Assembly (NCBI GenBank): GCA_038231815.1
Contig: JBBRKQ010000043.1
Coordinates: 1-30,664 of the forward strand
DNA: 30,664 bases
Direction: 5' to 3'
Source of the DNA: CAILKP01 sp038231815
GTDB taxonomy: Bacteria > Planctomycetota > Phycisphaerae > Phycisphaerales > UBA1924
In this document: piece by piece, positions 7,311-15,828 of the stretch
How positions within the stretch are numbered: the first letter of the stretch is position 1
How the letters are laid out: every line of letters starts with the position of its first letter
Program-made: the position numbers and the translations under genes
Notes under the pieces: generated by a model
Databases searched by the model: none
Told to the model about the DNA's origin: nothing
Seen by the model: the letters and a program-made list of their open reading frames with translations, nothing else

Positions 7311-8195
7311 ATGTCAATCGTTCGTAGTTCAATCGTCGCGCTCGTTGCCCTCACCGGTGCAGCGGCAGCAAACGCCGCCGACATTGTCGGCGTTACCGTC
7401 CAAAACAATATTGTGACCTTTAATCAGGCGACCCCTGGCACGCTCATCTCCAACGTTGCGATCACCGGGCTGAATGCCGGCGAGCAGCTGCTCGAGATCG
7501 ATATGCGGCCCGCCACTGGTGAGATCTTCGGCATTACCTCTGCGAATCGCGTTACCCGTATCGATGCCCTCACCGGCATCGCCACCCCCTTTGCCGCGGC
7601 CTTCATCCCCGGCCTTGGCAGCGGGCGGTACAGCATTGACTTCAACCCAACGGTTGACCGCATTCGCGTCGTCGGCACCAACACTGACAACCGCCGCCTG
7701 AACCCCAACAGCGGCGCCTCCGTTGCCCCGAGCGACACGCTGCTCACGATCGCGGCCTCGATCAACACCCCCTTCATCGCCTCCACCGCCTATTCCAACT
7801 CCCTCAATGGCGTGCTTCCCGGTTCCACCCGCCAGTTTGTTATTGATAGCCGCTCTGCCCTCCTTGGTGAAGTTGGCTCTCAGGCCGGTGGCAACGCCTC
7901 CTTCAACGGCGGCGTCATCAGCTTCATCGGCAGCCTCGGGTTTGCCTCCGGCACTCTCTCCGAGAATGTTGGCTTTGACATCTTTGGGCCAACGGGCGAA
8001 GCCTTCGTCTCGCTTCAGCCCTCGGGCGCTAGCTTGTCCTCCTTCGGCACCATCGATCTGAACACCGGCGCGTACACGGCTGTGGGCACTGTCGGTGGCG
8101 GCGTCAGCCTTCGCTCCATCACCGCCATTCCCACCCCGGGTGCGGCAGCGGTTCTCGGCCTCGCCGGCCTATTCGCAGCCCGGCGCCGCCGCTAA
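7311..8195 (+). CDS. Exported DUF4394 protein with PEP-CTERM-like sorting tail
   Basis: A 294-residue secreted protein. Residues 1-22 are a signal peptide (MSIVRSSIVALVALTGAAAANA, then AD). The body matches DUF4394: opening with an IVGVTVQNNIVTFNQATPG-type repeat, then EIDMRPATGEIFGI, DFNPTVDRIRVVGTNTDNRRLNP and FDIFGPTGEAFVSL. The fold is expected to be beta-propeller-like; its function is unknown. The C-terminus has Thr-Pro-Gly, a hydrophobic segment and four arginines (about 274-294), the planctomycete PEP-CTERM variant thought to be cut by an exosortase-type enzyme; none is encoded in the window. The start is set by AAGGAG at 7299-7304, six bases before ATG 7311; another ATG at 7305 lies too close to it. 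A strong terminator follows. Confidence 0.88.
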   Translation: MSIVRSSIVALVALTGAAAANAADIVGVTVQNNIVTFNQATPGTLISNVAITGLNAGEQLLEIDMRPATGEIFGITSANRVTRIDALTGIATPFAAAFIPGLGSGRYSIDFNPTVDRIRVVGTNTDNRRLNPNSGASVAPSDTLLTIAASINTPFIASTAYSNSLNGVLPGSTRQFVIDSRSALLGEVGSQAGGNASFNGGVISFIGSLGFASGTLSENVGFDIFGPTGEAFVSLQPSGASLSSFGTIDLNTGAYTAVGTVGGGVSLRSITAIPTPGAAAVLGLAGLFAARRRR

Positions 8196-8223
8196 GTTCT
8201 TGGTTTTGTTGATTTGAGTACAC

Positions 8224-8258
8224 AAAGCCCAGGGGGCCGCACCCCTGGGCTTTTTATT
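8224..8258 (+). terminator. Intrinsic terminator after the DUF4394 gene
   Basis: AAAGCCCAGGGG (8224-8235) pairs perfectly with CCCCTGGGCTTT (8242-8253) around a six-base loop, and five T bases then ATT follow. It lies 28 bp after the stop codon. Confidence 0.9.
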
Positions 8259-8453
8259 AGACGGTGTGGAATTGCCCGCGTGCCGTGGAGGGGGTTGGCA
8301 GGGGTGCATCGCTGATTTGCCAGAACCGGCCCCCACCATCGCTGATCTCGATACCAGCGCGCGAGCCGCTATTACTCCGTTCCGTCAGCCCATGAAACGG
8401 GAGCATTAACCCGAGCGAAAGGGCTGTATTTCCTGCAGGTATGGTACGTTTTT

Positions 8454-8482
8454 CTGGCAGTTTGCCCCATGCCGTGTATAGT
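8454..8482 (+). promoter_or_regulatory. Promoter of the beta-helix gene, leaderless geometry
   Basis: CTGGCA (8454-8459, four of six) and TATAGT (8477-8482, five of six) are spaced by 17 nt. The -10 box ends six bases before ATG 8489, so the mRNA would start at or beside the start codon. No Shine-Dalgarno site is present. Confidence 0.55.
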
Positions 8483-8488
8483 GCTGGC

Positions 8489-9697
8489 ATGGAGAATGAG
8501 AACCCGCCGACACAGTCCGATCACCAGCATTCTTCGGCGGCCACGCCGGCAACCGCCCCGGATGCCATTCTTGATCGCCGCGTTCTGCTGGGCGCTGCGG
8601 GTCTTGCTGGCCTCGCGGCGTTTGCGTCACAGCGTGCCTCGGCTGGGCCCTTAACGCCCCCGGCCGGGGCAATCGGCTCAACCGGCAAGACGCTGACCGA
8701 AATCGAGCCGCGGATTGCGGTAAACGCGACCAATACGCCCCCGGCGAGCGCTTACATGTTCATCCTTCCCGGGCCCGGCTCATACTACCTCACGGGTAAC
8801 ATCAACGTGCCAGCCACCGGTCGTGGTATTTTCATGAACGCCGGCGCGACGCTTGACCTGAATGGCTTCACCATCACCGGCGGCGGCATCGCATCCATCG
8901 GCATCGATGCCGACAACGGCTGCACCATTCGAAACGGCTCGATCACCAACGTCGCCACCGGCGTGCAGTTGGGCGGCCCAGCATTTGCCGTGCTCATTGA
9001 AGACGTCGTCATCACCGGCTTCACCTTCCGCGGGATGAACCTCGCCACCCGTGCGATTGTGCGCCGGTGCAGTCTCACAGGCGCGGGCGGGGTGGGTATC
9101 GAACTCAGGGGCGATTACGGACGCATCGAGGACTGCAACGTCACCAACACCGGCGGCACAGGCATTTACGTCAACTCCTTCAGTGTTGTCCGCGGGTGCC
9201 TGCTCAGCGGTTGCAACGTCGGCGTATACGCGGGTTACGGCTCGCACGTGCAAAGGTGCGAGTTCAGCGCGTGCACCAGTGCCGGCCTGCAGGCAAGCCA
9301 GCGCAGCGTCGTCAGCGAGTGTGTAGCGACGAACGTAACTGGAATCGGGATCGACCTCGGAGACGGCGCCGAGGCCGTCGGGTGCACCTGCAATTCGTGC
9401 AACTTCGGCATCCGAGCCTCAACCGCAGCGCGAATCATCTCCTGCTCGGCAGATGCCTGCACCGCCGCGGCGATCAGGATCACCGGCGCTGGCAGCACGG
9501 TTGAGGCGTGCCGCCTGAGCCGCAACGCGATCGCCGTTGATATGACGGGGACCGGTGGCCCGAACTTCGTACACAAGTGCGTGCTGCTGGGAAACGCTTC
9601 CTCGATCGCCGTCAACATCGGCGGCAACTGGTACCCCACAGTGGCCCTTGGTGGAGTCAACACCGCCACCAACCCACTCGCCTCGATAATCGGATGA
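8489..9697 (+). CDS. Tat-exported right-handed beta-helix protein
   Basis: A 402-residue protein. The twin arginine at residues 30-31 (LDRRVLLGAAGLAGLAAFA) with a hydrophobic stretch and Ala-rich cut site near 52 is a Tat signal preceded by a 29-residue polar N-region. From about residue 95 on, short repeats of 22-25 residues form a parallel beta-helix of the pectate-lyase type, for example LDLNGFTITGGG, CTIRNGSITN and VRGCLLSGC. Many repeats carry a Cys at the same place. Proteins of this fold bind or cleave polysaccharides; no catalytic set was identified, so the substrate is unknown. I chose ATG 8489 rather than ATG 8441 because the -10 box lies between them and the longer form would put 16 extra residues before an already long Tat N-region. 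Its last 41 bp overlap the convergent broken gene. Confidence 0.85.
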   Translation: MENENPPTQSDHQHSSAATPATAPDAILDRRVLLGAAGLAGLAAFASQRASAGPLTPPAGAIGSTGKTLTEIEPRIAVNATNTPPASAYMFILPGPGSYYLTGNINVPATGRGIFMNAGATLDLNGFTITGGGIASIGIDADNGCTIRNGSITNVATGVQLGGPAFAVLIEDVVITGFTFRGMNLATRAIVRRCSLTGAGGVGIELRGDYGRIEDCNVTNTGGTGIYVNSFSVVRGCLLSGCNVGVYAGYGSHVQRCEFSACTSAGLQASQRSVVSECVATNVTGIGIDLGDGAEAVGCTCNSCNFGIRASTAARIISCSADACTAAAIRITGAGSTVEACRLSRNAIAVDMTGTGGPNFVHKCVLLGNASSIAVNIGGNWYPTVALGGVNTATNPLASIIG

Positions 9698-10367
9698 TCA
9701 AAGACGGTTCGAGTTCAATCACCGTGTAACCGAACGCCGCTCGAACGCTGCCATTCACCCAGCTTAGGGCCCAAACCCGATCACACCTACCGCAGAATAC
9801 CGATTCGGCTCGTTTCCACACACGTTGGCGGCGGGACGCAAGCATTCGTAGCGAGAGGTAAATCGCGCTCGCCGGGCTTGGGTCACCAAAGGCATCAGCG
9901 TTGGTCAGGTGTCCGTGGTAGGTGCCGAGTTTGTTGACCGTCAACCCATTTTCAAGAACAAGCTGCAAACCGTGCTCACGCTCCCAGTCGCACTCGCACT
10001 CGATGGAAACATAAATCCCTTTATCCCCGTAAGCCCTACGCGAGACCCACACCTCTTTTCCCGGCTTGACATGCGTCCAACGTTGATCCGCCGTTTTGAT
10101 CACCTTTCGGTCTTCCAACCAAAACTGCTCGAAGTCCTTGTAATAACGCAAAAACGGTTCGTCGGCCTCGCGCAGCACGGCCGGGGTGCCGGACAGAAAT
10201 TCACGATCGCAACGTGGAACTGCGGCTTGCGTTTGTCCTCGTCGGAGCCTGCAACGACGATGCGGCACTTCTTGCCGCCAAACATCGGAATTGAGATGGG
10301 CTTGCTGGAGGACCAGCCGTACTCCTCGTTCGTTGTCACCAATCCGAGTCCTGGAATTTTTATGCAT
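9657..10367 (-). pseudogene. Frameshifted gene resembling the DUF6985 family
   Basis: Two frames together give one protein. The N-terminal part reads IKIPGLGLVTTNEEYGW, then KPISIPMFGGKKCRIVVAGSDED and FHVAIVNF; the next part continues in the other frame as LSGTPAVLREADEPFLRYYKDFEQFW and GDPSPASAIYLSL. The switch is at about 10195-10196, where one extra C would restore AATTTCCTG. The N-terminal frame also has no start: where Met is expected there is ATA (10363-10361), five bases after AGAGGA, and a TAG lies just upstream. An ATG at 10367 is in the wrong frame. The sequence resembles DUF6985/DUF2262-type proteins, some of which act as immunity proteins; that assignment is from memory. The C-terminal end after about 9850 is less family-like and may be damaged too. 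Sequencing error is an alternative for the frameshift. Confidence 0.6.
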
Positions 10368-10456
10368 GTCCTCTAATGAAACAACACGCGGTTCGAGTCA
10401 AACCCTTGACCGCGGCACCAAGCAACACTGAGCCGAGCCAACCTCTGCCGCCATAG

Positions 10457-10492
10457 AAAAAAAGCTCCGCACGGCCAAACCGTGCGGAGCTT
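10457..10492 (-). terminator. Intrinsic terminator of the oxidoreductase gene
   Basis: A perfect 13-pair stem (10462-10474 with 10480-10492, loop 10475-10479) is followed on the minus strand by seven T bases (complement of 10457-10463). It lies 43 bp after the oxidoreductase stop. Confidence 0.92.
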
Positions 10493-10534
10493 CATCAATT
10501 CTCAAATCACACGCTCACAACCCCCCCATTCCAC

Positions 10535-11539
10535 TTACTTGCCCATCTTCGCCGCCTTATCACCCAGCGTCGCCGCGGCCAAGCCGTCGGCAAACGTGGC
10601 GAGCTGGGTCTTGGCCTTTTTCTGCACTGCATCGGCGAATGCCACCAACTGCTTAGTGAAGCGCACGCCGTGTGACTCAATCTCAATCAGCGCGGCCTTG
10701 CCGCCCAAGTCCTTGTGCACGATTTCTTCGGGCTTCTCATAGTCATACTGCAGCGTGCCCGCATCGCCTTCAAGGGCAAGCGTAAAGCGGCTGGTCTCGG
10801 CCCAGCCCGAGAGCACCACTGCGGCTGTGCCCGCGTTGATGTTGGCCCCGTTCTTTTTCAGGCCACGCAGCAGGACGGTGGCGGCGGTTTCGGTACGGCC
10901 CTTCCACTTAAAATCAAAGATCGAGCCAGAAACTTTCGCCGGACCGATGATGTACGCCAGCAGGTCAAGCGAGTGGCTGCCCATGTCAAGGAACGCGCCG
11001 CCGCCAGCTTTTTTGGGGTCACTAAACCACTTGTCTTTGTGGGTGGGCAGGTCGCAGGCAAACGCGTTTTCGATGCGAACCAAGCGACCGATCTTGCCGT
11101 CGGCCACGTGCTGCTTTAGCGTGCTAATCGCCGGTGCGAAGCGATGGCAGTACGCCACAAACGTGGGCACCTTCTTGTTCTTAGCAGCCAGGCCAGCAAG
11201 CTTCTTGGCATCGGCCAACGTGTGGGCGATGGGCTTCTCCATCAGCACAGGCACCTTGGCCTTAATCAGCGCTGTAACAATTTCAATACGGGCTGATGGC
11301 GGGGTCGCCACCACGGCACCATGAAACGCGATCTTGCCGGCCTTGTGGGCCTTGAGCAGTTCTGCAACATTTGCAAACGCTTGCGCGCCGTGCTCTTCGG
11401 CCAACTTGGCGGCTGCGGCGGCGTTGGTGTCAACCACTGCTGCAATCGCCACGCGTCCATCGGAGGCCTTTGCCGCCGCGGAGTGCGCTCCAGAAATACC
11501 GCCAGCACCGATGATCGCGATTTTGAAAGTCTCTGCCAT
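10535..11539 (-). CDS. Gfo/Idh/MocA-family NAD(P)-dependent oxidoreductase
   Basis: A 334-residue protein of normal length for the family. The N-terminal Rossmann fold has FKIAIIGAGGISGAHS (residues 5-20) for NAD(P) binding. EKPIAHT (101-107) carries the conserved active-site Lys; the C-terminal domain has GGGAFLDMGSHSLDLLAYIIG (179-199), with the catalytic Asp and His. Members oxidise or reduce sugars, inositols and related compounds; the substrate is not evident. The start is ATG 11539; the open frame runs on to 11800, but the added part is not conserved and overlaps the upstream region of the divergent glycosidase gene. AGGA lies nine bases before the ATG. Pairing with a divergent GHL10 protein suggests, but does not prove, carbohydrate use. 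Confidence 0.92.
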   Translation of the reverse strand: MAETFKIAIIGAGGISGAHSAAAKASDGRVAIAAVVDTNAAAAAKLAEEHGAQAFANVAELLKAHKAGKIAFHGAVVATPPSARIEIVTALIKAKVPVLMEKPIAHTLADAKKLAGLAAKNKKVPTFVAYCHRFAPAISTLKQHVADGKIGRLVRIENAFACDLPTHKDKWFSDPKKAGGGAFLDMGSHSLDLLAYIIGPAKVSGSIFDFKWKGRTETAATVLLRGLKKNGANINAGTAAVVLSGWAETSRFTLALEGDAGTLQYDYEKPEEIVHKDLGGKAALIEIESHGVRFTKQLVAFADAVQKKAKTQLATFADGLAAATLGDKAAKMGK

Positions 11540-11805
11540 GCTCGTGTGTCCTGTCTTGCTACTGAATATGAAGGGAACCGTGAATCGAAAGCGTAAACAG
11601 CCGCCACGGGGCGGACCTGAAAAATTTTGCCCAATTCCCGCCTTCAGACGCTCTGAGCGGGGGGTAGAGGTTAGACTTCTATAAGCTTTGCAGCCATCCG
11701 AAAACGTATTGTCGGAGCTGCGAAGTCTGAATCCGTGTTCCACGCTGGTTCGAATTTTCATTTCGAGCCTGTATATCCAGCAGTCCACACGTAAGGACAC
11801 CCCCT

Positions 11806-13422
11806 ATGAGGCCGCTCTCAACACTTTCTCTGTGCATTACCAGCCTGCTTGCCCTGTCTGGCATCGCCGGGTCGTGCATCGCCAAGCCGGTTGCCCCCGC
11901 GGCAGCCGGAGCCACCACGCCAAACACGGCACCGCCGGTTTTTGAGCGTGCGGCCATTTCACCGACCAACGAGGTGCGCGGCACATGGGTGACGACCACC
12001 GGCAACGAGGCCATTTCAAACCCGGTGAACACAGCGGTGAGCATGAAGCGGCTCAAGGACATTGGGCTCAACACCGTGTATGTTGAGGTCTGGAAGAACG
12101 GCTACACCCAGTTCCCTTCGCAGACGCTACAAGCGGTGATTGGGGTTGATCGCCGTCCGAACCTGATGCCGCAAGACCCGAGCGATACGCCGGAGCGTTT
12201 GAAAGCACCCGCTCGCGATCTTTTGCAGGAGACCCTGATCGAAGCGCACCGCAACGGGCTGATTTACAACGCGTGGTTTGAGTACGGCTTCATGGCGGCG
12301 CACAAGACCACCGACAACCACCTGCGCCGAATGAAGAAGGAATGGCTCTCGCTTGATAAAGACGGCGGCGAGGTTGCCCCCAACGGCTTTGTGTGGATGA
12401 ACCCGCTGCACCCAGAGACACGCAAGTTCCTGCTGGACATTGTCTGCGAAGCGGTGGACAAGTACGACCTAGACGGCATCCAGCTTGATGACCGAATTGT
12501 GTGGCCTTATGTGACCATGGGCTACGACGCGTACACCAAGAAGATTTACGCGCAGGAGCACGACGGCAAAGAACCGCCGCTTGATCACACCGATGCCGCG
12601 TGGATGCGCTGGCGAGCCGACAAGGTCAATGAGTACGGCAAGATCTTCGTCGAAGAAGTCCGCAAGCACCGCCCGGGGCTGCTCATCTCACTTTCTCCGG
12701 CCGTGTACCCATGGTGCTATGAGTACTACCTGCTGGAGTGGCCCAAGTGGGCGAGCTGGCAGACGACGATTCTGGGCAACACTGCCCGCGGCCCGGCCCC
12801 AGCTACGGCTTGGGATGAGTTCATCCCACAGAATTACCGCTTTAATTTTAAGGCGTTCGAGCAAACTTGGCTCGACCAGATCAAGCACATGAACCAGCTC
12901 GGAAACGGGCGCGTGCGTGACATGCTCGCCGGCATCCGTGTCGTGGGCGATGGCCCGGACTCAACCTGGGCCGATCTGAAAGACTCCATGAACCTCGTGC
13001 GAAGCACCGGTGGTGGCGGCAGTGTTCACTGGTACAGCCGGGGCGTGCTGGATGTGTTCCCGAAGGAACTGACCGACTATTACGGCAAATCCGGCGAAGC
13101 GAGCAACCCGCACTTTCCGGCCAACTGGCGCATGCGCTCAACGGTGGCCATGAAGCTCAAGCCCGATGCCACCGCCAAGCCGCCCATTGGCGAGAATATG
13201 TACGAGGCCCAGGTCTCGCGATCCATACCGGCGACGTACCGCATGATCATCAAGCAGAAGGGCATCTGGTCATCTACCGATTTCACGCACGTTGTCGCGC
13301 CGCTGCCCCCGGGTCAGTTCCAGACCATGGACCTGGCCCGGTTCACGGCCCCGGCACCTGCCGATGCTGAGGCCGTCGAGTTCATCATCGACCGGCGGCC
13401 TGACATGGCCCTTCGCAAGTAA
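11806..13422 (+). CDS. GHL10-type (family 10-like) glycoside hydrolase, exported
   Basis: A 538-residue protein. Residues 1-24 form a signal peptide; AGSC at 21-24 could be a lipobox, so a lipoprotein is possible but the -3 residue is Ala. From residue 56 the sequence follows the GHL10 family (PF02638): EVRGTWVTT, a TIM-barrel start with MKRLKDIGLNTVYVEVWKNG, GLIYNAWFEYG (151-161), the second acidic motif DLDGIQLDDRI (221-231) and HRPGLLISLSPAVYPW. The acidic residues of barrel strands are present, so hydrolase activity is plausible; the substrate is unknown. The C-terminal 90 residues form an extra beta-rich domain. ATG 11806 is supported by AAGGA at 11793-11797. Its stop lies eight bases from the convergent N-acetyltransferase stop, with no terminator. 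Confidence 0.88.
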   Translation: MRPLSTLSLCITSLLALSGIAGSCIAKPVAPAAAGATTPNTAPPVFERAAISPTNEVRGTWVTTTGNEAISNPVNTAVSMKRLKDIGLNTVYVEVWKNGYTQFPSQTLQAVIGVDRRPNLMPQDPSDTPERLKAPARDLLQETLIEAHRNGLIYNAWFEYGFMAAHKTTDNHLRRMKKEWLSLDKDGGEVAPNGFVWMNPLHPETRKFLLDIVCEAVDKYDLDGIQLDDRIVWPYVTMGYDAYTKKIYAQEHDGKEPPLDHTDAAWMRWRADKVNEYGKIFVEEVRKHRPGLLISLSPAVYPWCYEYYLLEWPKWASWQTTILGNTARGPAPATAWDEFIPQNYRFNFKAFEQTWLDQIKHMNQLGNGRVRDMLAGIRVVGDGPDSTWADLKDSMNLVRSTGGGGSVHWYSRGVLDVFPKELTDYYGKSGEASNPHFPANWRMRSTVAMKLKPDATAKPPIGENMYEAQVSRSIPATYRMIIKQKGIWSSTDFTHVVAPLPPGQFQTMDLARFTAPAPADAEAVEFIIDRRPDMALRK

Positions 13423-13430
13423 GAAAGATC

Positions 13431-14291
13431 TCAAAGCCCAAAGAGGCCGAATCGGGTTCCCTGCGGCACCGCCAGCCCAAACTCTGCGCCCAGCAGATCG
13501 CGAAGCTGCTCGGCATCACCGATGACCTCACTACGAAGCACCTCTCCGCTGCCATCACCCCGGCGATGGGTAAAAGCGGTGTTCTGGATGCTCACGCGCG
13601 TGCCGTCATGCCTGGCGATTGAGGCCATGATGTTCTGATGGAACTTGGAATTTGGGTTGGTACTCGTCCACCAGTTTGCAAGCTCCCGATCAATCGGCGG
13701 CATGAGCTCGCCGGTGAACTCGCATACATCAACCCAGCCGCTGCCCAGCCGGGCCTGATGAAACCAGCGGCCATCCTGCAGCACAATTCGGCGTGGCTCG
13801 TGCGGCGTGGATTGCTCCTGCTCAATGTCCATTCGCAGGGGCGCAGTGGGTGATAGCCCTCCCACACCCACATCCGTAAGCCAGGGCACGCCATCAAGTT
13901 CCACCCGCAGGAACAAGTGTGTGCGGGGCGGTACAAACTCACGCGGCCGGTCTAGCCGCACCCGGGCGGAGAGCGGGACAACGGAATATCCGAGCGACTC
14001 CAACACCGCCAGCAGCAGGCTGTTTTGCTCGAAGCAGTACCCGCCCCGCCGGCTTACCACAAGCTTTGCCTGCACCGCCGCGAGGTCAAGGGCAATGCCA
14101 CGCCGCAGCAGTACATCTAGATTCTCAAACGGGATCGATGCGGAATGGTGCAGCACAATCGCCCGAAGCACCTCCAGCGTGGCGACGCGCGGCCCGTGGT
14201 AGCCGATCCGGGCAAAGTACGCCTCCACATTAATTTTATCGGACAGTGACCCGGCGGTTTCGGCTGTGCTGGTGGGGTTGTTTGAACTCAC
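13431..14291 (-). CDS. nat: Arylamine N-acetyltransferase
   Basis: A 286-residue enzyme of the NAT family, which moves acetyl groups from acetyl-CoA to arylamines and hydrazines. The whole catalytic triad is visible: Cys86 in RRGGYCFEQN, His125 in RTHLFLRV and Asp140 in LTDVGVGG. The N-terminal IPFENLDVLLRRG motif is also typical. The length is normal. The start is taken as GTG 14291, without Shine-Dalgarno site; a second in-frame GTG at 14228, directly before EAYFARIGYHG where many family members begin, has GATAAA six bases upstream and could be the true start. The rhomboid gene begins about 200 bp away on the other strand. Confidence 0.92.
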   Translation of the reverse strand: MSSNNPTSTAETAGSLSDKINVEAYFARIGYHGPRVATLEVLRAIVLHHSASIPFENLDVLLRRGIALDLAAVQAKLVVSRRGGYCFEQNSLLLAVLESLGYSVVPLSARVRLDRPREFVPPRTHLFLRVELDGVPWLTDVGVGGLSPTAPLRMDIEQEQSTPHEPRRIVLQDGRWFHQARLGSGWVDVCEFTGELMPPIDRELANWWTSTNPNSKFHQNIMASIARHDGTRVSIQNTAFTHRRGDGSGEVLRSEVIGDAEQLRDLLGAEFGLAVPQGTRFGLFGL

Positions 14292-14490
14292 CGTTGATCG
14301 TTGGCTGCTCCAGATCAGGCGGCAACGCCCATCATCGCGACAGCCTCACCCCGGCAGCACGCCAACAGCACCCCCGGATTCGCCGAAAACCAAGGTCACA
14401 AGGGCAGTTTTCAGGAGACTTTGGCCAGTTACGCCGTCAATCCGAGCGGTCAATTCCTGCATCGGCGCACGAAGGGTTCTACCCTTGCTT

Positions 14491-15720
14491 GTGCTGATTC
14501 CCCTTGGTACTGATCTGTCACTTCGCCGGACTCCGTTGGTCACCATCGGCCTCATCGGGCTGAACGTGCTCATATTTAGCTTCACCCAGTTGCCCGGGCT
14601 GCTCTCACCCGGCGGCGGGCTTATTGGGGCCCAAGAAACCGCCGTCGGCAAATCCTTTTTGGCAAACACCGAGCTTTCCAGGGCCGCGTTTCATTGGTGG
14701 ACTTTGATCAGCTACGCCCTGCTGCACGCGAACTTCTGGCACATCGGCGGCAACATGCTCATGCTCTGGGTCTTTGGCCAGTGCGTTGAGGAAAAACTCG
14801 GCCGCATCGGGTTCGCCGCGTTGTACCTGACCGGCGGCGCCGCGGCCGGCCTCGCTCATGTGGCATTTTCAAGCGGTTCGGTGGTGGGCGCCTCGGGCGC
14901 TGTTGCCGCGGTGACGGGGGCGTTCTTGGTCCTCATGCCGCGGATCCATATCAAATGTCTCCTGTTCTTTTTCATCGTTGGAATTTACATGATCCCGGCG
15001 TGGTGGTTTATCGCCTTTGCCATCGCCAAAGATTTCGTGCTCACCGGCACAAAGACCGCCGGCAACGTGGCCACGCTGGCCCACATCGGCGGCTATATCT
15101 GGGGAATTGCCGTCGCCGCGGCTTTGATGACCTTTAAGGTCCTGCCCCGCGAGGGCTATGACCTGATTTCAATTTTCAAGCAGTCTCAGCGGCGCAGAGA
15201 GATTCGCTCGGCGATGGAGGCGGCCGGACATGGCGGCACGCGGCAACCCTCACCAGCGCGCGGCATGTTTGGCGGAGAAAGCACCCCGCCCGAGGCGTTC
15301 GATGCCGACGGCAAGGCCATTTTGCCCCCGGCTGATGCTCGCACCATGCAGCTTCGGGCGGAACTCATGGACCGCATTGACCACGCTGATTGGTCACGGG
15401 CCAAGGCCCTGATGAACGAGCTGGTCATGGATCGTGGCCCGGAACATCCGCTGGCCACGCTGCCACGCGAAAAACAGTTGCTGCTCTCCAACGGCATGCT
15501 CCAAGCCGGGTACGCAACCGAGGCGGCCCGCGGCTACCGGCAGTTCCTCACGCTCTACCGCACAGATGCGGAAGTTCCCAAGATCAAGGTGCTGCTGGCC
15601 CTCGTGCTGTCGCGCTATCTCAGTGACCCGGTGGGCGCCAAAAAGGTGATCGAGGGCGTCAGCGAACTTGGGCTGGATGAAGACTCTAAGTCGCTGCTGG
15701 GACTGCTCCGCCAGGCGTAA
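14491..15720 (+). CDS. Rhomboid-family intramembrane serine protease with C-terminal extension
   Basis: A 409-residue membrane protein if GTG 14491 is the start (VLIPLGTDLSLRRTPLVT). The rhomboid core spans about residues 15-215 with six hydrophobic segments. HANFWHIGGNMLMLWVFG is the conserved first part; GASGAVAAV carries the catalytic Ser (about 135), and LAHIGGYIWG the catalytic His (about 198). So an active protease that cuts membrane helices is expected. After the core come a charged stretch and about 110 helical residues, which resemble a small tetratricopeptide-like domain facing the cytoplasm. The open frame reaches back to 14266, but that part is not protein-like; TTG 14485 is another possible start. 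A hairpin AAGGG-CCCTT (14473-14487) sits just before the start. Confidence 0.87.
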   Translation: MLIPLGTDLSLRRTPLVTIGLIGLNVLIFSFTQLPGLLSPGGGLIGAQETAVGKSFLANTELSRAAFHWWTLISYALLHANFWHIGGNMLMLWVFGQCVEEKLGRIGFAALYLTGGAAAGLAHVAFSSGSVVGASGAVAAVTGAFLVLMPRIHIKCLLFFFIVGIYMIPAWWFIAFAIAKDFVLTGTKTAGNVATLAHIGGYIWGIAVAAALMTFKVLPREGYDLISIFKQSQRRREIRSAMEAAGHGGTRQPSPARGMFGGESTPPEAFDADGKAILPPADARTMQLRAELMDRIDHADWSRAKALMNELVMDRGPEHPLATLPREKQLLLSNGMLQAGYATEAARGYRQFLTLYRTDAEVPKIKVLLALVLSRYLSDPVGAKKVIEGVSELGLDEDSKSLLGLLRQA

Positions 15721-15769
15721 CGGGGGCGGTGCGTCTCATCAGAGCTCTTCCGACACAAAGAATCCCAAC

Positions 15770-15792
15770 AAAAAAACCGCCCTGTCGGGCGG
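15770..15792 (-). terminator. Intrinsic terminator of the transaldolase gene
   Basis: CCGCCC (15777-15782) pairs with GGGCGG (15787-15792) around a four-base loop. On the minus strand seven T bases follow (complement of 15770-15776). It may also act weakly on the rhomboid transcript, because TGTTTGTT follows on the plus strand. Confidence 0.9.
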
Positions 15793-15828
15793 CTGTTTGT
15801 TGACAATCTGTTTGGCAGGGCCGGTCGC

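Noticed and set aside
8257..8490. A 77-codon minus-strand open frame starting at the beta-helix gene start
   Set aside because: It has mixed third-position use, no Shine-Dalgarno site and no recognised family, and it overlaps the promoter of the divergent gene. A gene remnant cannot be excluded.
10385..10420. tRNA-like T-arm sequence GCGGTTCGAGTC
   Set aside because: No acceptor, D or anticodon arm can be built around it; it is only a GTCAA/TTGAC hairpin after the broken gene.
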